From an uncultured Prevotellaceae bacterium (GTDB lineage: Bacteria; Bacteroidota; Bacteroidia; Bacteroidales; Bacteroidaceae): a stretch of 37,381 bases of DNA. Shown here piece by piece: positions 33,041 through 37,381 of the stretch. The notes under the pieces were generated by a model. That model was not told the DNA's origin. It ran no database searches and worked only from the letters and a program-made list of their open reading frames with translations. Made by a program: the position numbers and the translations under genes. The stretch spans positions 1 through 37,381 of the forward strand of contig ONKY01000146.1 of the NCBI GenBank assembly GCA_900318585.1, read 5' to 3'. The first letter of the stretch is position 1. Each line of letters starts with the position of its first letter.

Positions 33041-33097
33041 AGTCAGTTTTAAGTTTTCAAAGTAAATGGGCGGGGTTCAAGGAAGAATCAAAAAACC

Positions 33098-35104
33098 TTA
33101 ATGGTCCAGCTTCTCATACACAGAATTGTTGCTCTTGTATTCTGGTACAATTTCCTTCATCTTTTTCACCGTTGCCATATTGTCGTAATTTCGAGAAATC
33201 TTGATCAGCTCATCAACGTCGCGGCAAACCTGGTCATAATCATACTCACGAACCTCAGCGATGCGGATCTTCTCGTGGAACGTGGGCTTGGTTCCCTCGA
33301 GTTCATTGAGCACCTCTTCATAGAGTTTCTCACCCGGACGGAGGCCAGTATATTCAATTTTGATATTCTTGGCGCCACTCAGCTTGATCATTCTGTTGGC
33401 CAAATCAGAGATTTTCACAGGTTGCCCCATGTCAAAGACAAAGATTTCGCCGCCATTGCCTTTCGTGCCAGCTTCCAACACCAACTTGCAAGCCTCAGGA
33501 ATCAACATAAAGAAACGTACAATGCGCTCATCAGTCACGGTAACAGGGCCACCCTTCCTGATCTGCTCTCTGAAAAGGGGTATCACGCTGCCATTTGAAC
33601 CTAAGACATTACCAAAGCGAGTGGTCACAAACTGCGTGCGTGCTGACGGACTTCCAAGCTGAGAGACAGTAATAAAACTGTTCTTATTACCCAACGTCTG
33701 CAAATGGCTCACGATTCGCTGCTCCTTTATGGCCTGGTCAAGTGACTGCACATAAATTTCACAGATTCGCTTCGAACAACCCATCACATTAGTGGGGTTC
33801 ACAGCCTTGTCGGTGCTCACCATGACAAACTTTTTTACCCCATATTTCACGCTCAGATCAGCAATGACCTTCGTGCCATAGACATTGTTCTGCACAGCCT
33901 CGCTGGGATTATCCTCCATCATCGGCACATGCTTGTAGGCTGCTGCATGGAATACATAGTCCGGTTTGAAACGCTTGAAGATTTCCTCCATGCGATCTTC
34001 CTTACAGATAGAAGTAACCACAGTCTCTGTCGGAACAGCAGGGAAATCCTTCTCCATCATCAGGCGGAGATCATGCTCAGGAGTCTCTGCCTGGTCAATC
34101 AGCATCATCGCTGCCGGCCTGAATTGCGCCACCTGACGCACCATCTCAGAGCCGATGGAGCCAGCACTACCCGTGATCATGACACGTTGGCCTGTCAACA
34201 GTTCTTCAACAGAATCCAAGTCCACGCGAATCTCGTCACGAGGCAGCAAGTCCTCTACGCCAACCTCTTTCAGCTGCACATGATCGTAGTCATTTTCTGA
34301 CTGTGGCTGATTCTCATCCTCATCTAGGGCCTTAGCGCTTTGAGCCATGAAAATCTTTGCTCCAGCACCCAATATCGTATCCTGCAATTGCTGGTTATTA
34401 CGGAACTCATTGGTACGGTAAGGAGACACCAGCACACCCTCGATATCATTCCTCTGTATGATGTCAGCCAAGTCTTCATCAACCGAATAGACCTTCTCTC
34501 CCATGATCTGCTGGTGCTTCGCTTTCTTGAAATGTGTAATAAAGCCTTTCACCACAAAGCGGCGTGGTCGCTGGCTTTGGACATTCTTTGCCAGTCCAAC
34601 ACCTCCCGTCATCGTGCCATAAATCAACACGCGGATAGCACGAGAATTGGAGAAGGCTACATCATACAGCGTCTTCACAAACACTCTCAGAGCCCACATT
34701 AACAATGTGGCGAGAAGATAAGTAAGGAAAATGCTGGTCGTATTATAGTGAACAAACAAATCACCAGGCAATTTTGCCATTCCCACCTGTGCCAGCAAGA
34801 CCACAGCTAAGTTTACGCAGTTACCGTAAACCACACGCATCAAGTCCACAAAGCTGGCATAACGCATAAAACCCGAGTAGGTATGGAAAAGCCTGAAGCC
34901 CGGAATGCTTAACAAGACAAAACACAACAAGGTGTTAAAAATCTGAAGGGTGTGTTCATACATAACATCGGTTTTGTTGAACACCCAAAAGACCAAAGCT
35001 CCGCTGAACATTACAAAGGCGCAGTCTATCAGGAAAATGCACCAATAAGGCAGCGAGTTCTTACTAAAATACCAATTTAATATCTTGTCGAAAGGATTTT
35101 TCAT
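33098..35104 (-). CDS. FlaA1/CapD-type nucleotide-sugar 4,6-dehydratase, membrane-bound
   Basis: 668 residues from ATG at 35104. Four membrane segments in the first about 140 residues, a linker domain, then an SDR-type Rossmann fold (ITGSAGSIGSEMV). The catalytic segment MVSTDKAVNPTNVMGCSKR has the Thr/Ser...Met...Lys arrangement of FlaA1/WbpM/PglF-type UDP-sugar 4,6-dehydratases in place of the usual YxxxK. It makes activated deoxy/amino sugars for polysaccharide. Two earlier in-frame starts (35113, 35170) exist; the -7 box at 35128-35135 excludes the longest. It follows ugd after more than 100 bases. Confidence 0.88.
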   Translation of the reverse strand: MKNPFDKILNWYFSKNSLPYWCIFLIDCAFVMFSGALVFWVFNKTDVMYEHTLQIFNTLLCFVLLSIPGFRLFHTYSGFMRYASFVDLMRVVYGNCVNLAVVLLAQVGMAKLPGDLFVHYNTTSIFLTYLLATLLMWALRVFVKTLYDVAFSNSRAIRVLIYGTMTGGVGLAKNVQSQRPRRFVVKGFITHFKKAKHQQIMGEKVYSVDEDLADIIQRNDIEGVLVSPYRTNEFRNNQQLQDTILGAGAKIFMAQSAKALDEDENQPQSENDYDHVQLKEVGVEDLLPRDEIRVDLDSVEELLTGQRVMITGSAGSIGSEMVRQVAQFRPAAMMLIDQAETPEHDLRLMMEKDFPAVPTETVVTSICKEDRMEEIFKRFKPDYVFHAAAYKHVPMMEDNPSEAVQNNVYGTKVIADLSVKYGVKKFVMVSTDKAVNPTNVMGCSKRICEIYVQSLDQAIKEQRIVSHLQTLGNKNSFITVSQLGSPSARTQFVTTRFGNVLGSNGSVIPLFREQIRKGGPVTVTDERIVRFFMLIPEACKLVLEAGTKGNGGEIFVFDMGQPVKISDLANRMIKLSGAKNIKIEYTGLRPGEKLYEEVLNELEGTKPTFHEKIRIAEVREYDYDQVCRDVDELIKISRNYDNMATVKKMKEIVPEYKSNNSVYEKLDH

Positions 35105-35127
35105 ACCAGTCATTTGGAATTCGACTG

Positions 35128-35135
35128 CAAAATTA
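35128..35135 (-). promoter_or_regulatory. promoter -7 box for the dehydratase gene
   Basis: Minus-strand TAATTTTG matches TAnnTTTG; suggests this gene can be transcribed independently of ugd. Confidence 0.6.
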
Positions 35136-35226
35136 GTATAATTTTGTCTATCCTCCAAATTTTCACTCAAAAATCTTTATGATTAAACACTAATACACGG
35201 TCATTACGTGGAAAAAAGAGAACCAT

Positions 35227-36543
35227 CTAATACTTCTCGCCTATTCTTGTGTAAACAAAGCCGAAAGATTCGAGTTCCTGACGATCGTAAATATTACGTC
35301 CGTCAACGATGACATTCCCATTCATCACCTTTTGGATGACATTCCAACTGGGCATACGGAACTGTCGCCACTCAGTAAGCAAAGCAAACACATCAGCGCC
35401 GTCAGCAGCGTCATAAATATTCTTGCAGTACGTAACGCTGTCGCCAATACGACGGCGGCATTCATCCATAGCCACAGGGTCAAACACACGGACTGTGGCG
35501 CCCTCGCTAAGCAGGCGATCAATCACCACCAGAGCAGGAGCCTCACGCATATCGTCAGTCTCAGGTTTGAACGAAAGACCGATGATGGCTACAGTCTTTC
35601 CCTTAACATTACCTACAGCCTTGATAATCTTATCATAGACAATGGATTTCTGACGTTCGTTCACTCTTTCTACGGCCTCAATGACTTCCATGTGATAGCC
35701 ATTGTCAATGCCTGTATGCATCAGCGCCTTCACGTCCTTGGGGAAACAAGAGCCTCCATAACCGCATCCTGCATAGAGGAACTTCGTGCCGATACGGGCA
35801 TCAGTACCGATACCCTTGCGCACGCTGTCTACATTTGCACCGACACGCTCACAGAGGTTAGCGATGTCGTTCATGAAAGAAATACGGGTAGCCAACATGG
35901 CATTGGCAGCATACTTGGTCATCTCTGCGGAAGGGATGTCCATAAAGATGACACGAAAATTATTGATGAGGAAGGGCTTGTAGAGACGGGTCATCACCTC
36001 ACGAGCTTTCTCCGACTCTGTGCCGACGACAACTCGGTCTGGTGACATAAAGTCCTTAATTGCCGCGCCCTCTTTCAAGAATTCCGGGTTACTGGCCACG
36101 TCAAATGGCACGCTGACACCACGTTTTTCCAACTCTTCCTGAATGGCAGCCTTCACTTTCTGGGCCGTACCCACAGGAACCGTCGACTTTGTGACAAGGA
36201 TGGTATATTTCTTGATATGCTGGCCGAACTGTCGTGCTACGGCTAACACGTATTTCAGGTCTGCAGAGCCATCCTCGTCCGGCGGTGTTCCAACGGCAGA
36301 AAAGACAACCTCGACATCGTCAAACACCTCCGTCAGGTCAGTCGTGAACTTCAAACGTCCATAATCCACATTCCGCTTGACCAGTTCCTCCAATCCGGGC
36401 TCATAGATAGGCATTATGCCATTCTTGAGTTTCTCAATCTTTTGTGTATCAACGTCCACACACGTCACATTGGCACCCATCTCTGCAAAACATGTGCCAC
36501 TTACAAGGCCAACATAGCCAGTTCCTACAATAGCAATATTCAT
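35227..36543 (-). CDS. ugd: UDP-glucose 6-dehydrogenase
   Basis: 438 residues. Oxidises UDP-glucose to UDP-glucuronate with two NAD+. N-terminal Rossmann GTGYVGLVSG, the conserved GTPPDEDGSADL and EFLKEGAA segments, and the catalytic Cys266 in GYGGSCFPKD. The C-terminal UDP-binding domain holds GLSFKPETDDMREAP. Length is normal. It lies 21 bases after the UpxY-like gene, so the two are probably co-transcribed. UDP-mannose/GlcNAc dehydrogenases are relatives, but the sequence matches the Ugd type well. Confidence 0.94.
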   Translation of the reverse strand: MNIAIVGTGYVGLVSGTCFAEMGANVTCVDVDTQKIEKLKNGIMPIYEPGLEELVKRNVDYGRLKFTTDLTEVFDDVEVVFSAVGTPPDEDGSADLKYVLAVARQFGQHIKKYTILVTKSTVPVGTAQKVKAAIQEELEKRGVSVPFDVASNPEFLKEGAAIKDFMSPDRVVVGTESEKAREVMTRLYKPFLINNFRVIFMDIPSAEMTKYAANAMLATRISFMNDIANLCERVGANVDSVRKGIGTDARIGTKFLYAGCGYGGSCFPKDVKALMHTGIDNGYHMEVIEAVERVNERQKSIVYDKIIKAVGNVKGKTVAIIGLSFKPETDDMREAPALVVIDRLLSEGATVRVFDPVAMDECRRRIGDSVTYCKNIYDAADGADVFALLTEWRQFRMPSWNVIQKVMNGNVIVDGRNIYDRQELESFGFVYTRIGEKY

Positions 36544-36564
36544 AATCCTTTAATACTTAACCAT

Positions 36565-37197
36565 TTACTTAATAATCTCCAGGCAGTCTGGGTCTACCTC
36601 CATGTAGGCACAGCCTAGATAATCGATGCGAATACCTACATATCGCCCTTTTCCACCCGGAATACGTACCACCTGACCTTCAAAGCCTTCCAATCCCCAG
36701 CCCGTTAGACGCACATGGTCACCAAGCGAGAAATCTGAGGCTGCGTACAGTACGGGACTCTCCGACTTACCAAGCATGAAACGTAGCTTGTCCATCTGTT
36801 TGTCTGGAATGACAGCCAAGGGACGTCCACCAAATTCATTAGGCTTCCCAGCCCTGTTCACAAGATAGTACTTAATGAAGGGGAAATTAACCAAGAAGCG
36901 TCGCTCCTGCTCCGTACAATGAACAAAGACAATATTGGTAATGACAACACGCTCCACCTTCTTGCGCTTTCCATTCTGCCAGCGGTGAACCTCCTCGCGA
37001 GATGCGACGAAAGCGTCATAGCCCAATTTCTTCAAACGGTCACGGCAATTTTTCTCGGTGTTATGCCCAACGAAAGCGACAAACCACTGCCGAATAGGCA
37101 TGGTATCTTGAAGTGTTTCCTGAGGTTGGAGCTCGACTTCATCATGTGCTTCTGACGCAGTCGTCACATTCGGCAATTTCTCCATCGGTTCTGTCAT
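36565..37197 (-). CDS. UpxY/NusG-like transcription antiterminator
   Basis: 210 residues from ATG at 37197. An N-terminal variable arm of about 35 residues precedes a NusG N-terminal (NGN) domain starting at QWFVAFVGHNTEKNCRDRLKKLG, and a KOW-like C-terminal domain (FSLGDHVRLTGWGLEGFEGQVVRI). This is the UpxY-like layout of Bacteroidetes capsule-locus antiterminators, which act on their own operon and prevent early termination. An alternative start is the Met at 37101. The gene is directly behind a tRNA-Ser terminator; no TAnnTTTG box of its own was found, so regulated read-through is likely (inference). Confidence 0.9.
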   Translation of the reverse strand: MTEPMEKLPNVTTASEAHDEVELQPQETLQDTMPIRQWFVAFVGHNTEKNCRDRLKKLGYDAFVASREEVHRWQNGKRKKVERVVITNIVFVHCTEQERRFLVNFPFIKYYLVNRAGKPNEFGGRPLAVIPDKQMDKLRFMLGKSESPVLYAASDFSLGDHVRLTGWGLEGFEGQVVRIPGGKGRYVGIRIDYLGCAYMEVDPDCLEIIK

Positions 37198-37200
37198 GTT

Positions 37201-37227
37201 AAAAAAAAATTCGGCAGTGCCGAATTT
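37201..37227 (-). terminator. intrinsic terminator between tRNA-Ser and the UpxY-like gene
   Basis: Stem AAATTCGGC / GCCGAATTT with a 3 base loop, followed on the minus strand by nine T residues; three bases later is the ATG of the antiterminator. Confidence 0.85.
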
Positions 37228-37231
37228 CACA

Positions 37232-37290
37232 TTCCTGCGGAGAGAATAGGATTCCCTCGGCTATTTTGCCTCGGAGCTTTGAATCCTTTT
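37232..37290 (-). repeat. degenerate second copy of the tRNA-Ser 3' end
   Basis: A 23 base stretch (37232-37254) matches the tRNA 3' end and its flank (37295-37317) with one mismatch. The bases next to it (to about 37275) also resemble the variable arm (GGCAAAA), so it is a partial, decayed tRNA copy or an old att duplication. Confidence 0.65.
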
Positions 37291-37300
37291 CACTTTCCTG

Positions 37301-37381
37301 CGGAGAGAACAGGATTCGAACCTGCGAACCAGTTTTGCCGGTTACACGCTTTCCAGGCGTGCCTCTTCAACCACTCGAGCA
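37301..37381 (-). tRNA. tRNA-Ser (anticodon GGA), 5' end outside window
   Basis: 81 bases of a class II tRNA are visible. The anticodon loop CTGGAAA sits on the stem CACGC/GCGTG, giving anticodon GGA. The long variable arm (ACCGGCAAAACTGGT-like), the T arm with GGTTCGAATCC, and the 3' acceptor strand TCTCTCCG are all present. The first about 7 bases (5' acceptor strand) lie beyond the right edge. CCA is not encoded. Confidence 0.92.

Noticed and set aside
37198-37230. GTG at 37230 as start of the antiterminator
   Set aside because: It would translate through the terminator hairpin and T tract (giving KFGTAEFFF); the ATG at 37197 just after it is better.

Overview
The window looks like a chromosomal segment of a Prevotella-like member of the Bacteroidales. 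The evidence is the repeated Bacteroidetes promoter box TAnnTTTG in front of many genes, a full Rnf operon led by an RseC-type gene, a type B L31 protein, DUF4625 and UpxY/NusG-like proteins, and the general protein content. Most genes are ordinary chromosomal ones; the accessory parts are at about 21.3-22.7 kb and at the right edge.

Layout: (1) 1-5.9 kb, minus strand: end of rpmE2 (L31 type B) and the operon rseC-like/rnfB/C/D/G/E/A, a membrane ferredoxin:NAD+ oxidoreductase. (2) 6-8.8 kb: small hypothetical genes, a lipoprotein, the RNase P RNA gene (minus strand) and a YbjQ-family gene. (3) 8.8-12.3 kb, plus strand: a four-gene run made of a His/Cys-rich small membrane protein, a TonB-dependent receptor, an Asp-tailed lipoprotein and a DUF4625 lipoprotein with an HHNFDHHTH motif. 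This is the best candidate for a little-described system, probably metal handling. (4) 12.4-20.1 kb: HtrA/DegP protease, a secreted type B carboxylesterase, MutS2, and HflX with an outer-membrane protein gene upstream. (5) 21.3-22.7 kb: a worn island with linker repeats, a DUF3987 N-terminal remnant, a second coding fragment, a long inverted repeat and an intact YafQ-type toxin-antitoxin pair. (6) 22.8-26.8 kb: SBF-family transporter, a Ser/Gly/Arg repeat secreted protein, a histidine phosphatase and an HdeD-like membrane protein that share a symmetrical divergent promoter. (7) 26.9-33 kb, minus strand: a fucose cluster (AKR, amidohydrolase, zinc dehydrogenase, FucI, FucP) that combines the isomerase entry step with enzymes of the kind used in the oxidative L-fucose route. 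(8) 33.1-37.2 kb, minus strand: start of a surface polysaccharide locus (UpxY-like antiterminator, Ugd, FlaA1/CapD-type dehydratase) placed directly behind a tRNA-Ser(GGA) gene and its terminator.

A theme across the window is short simple 'linker' repeats (families such as GTGAAAAGTGAA, GCATTATGAATT, TTAACTCCTT, GAGCAAGGAGCAAG). They lie between genes, inside operons, and in a few cases inside conserved proteins (MutS2, HflX) or over the start of a gene. All functional statements come from reading the sequence and from knowledge of the families; no database search was run.
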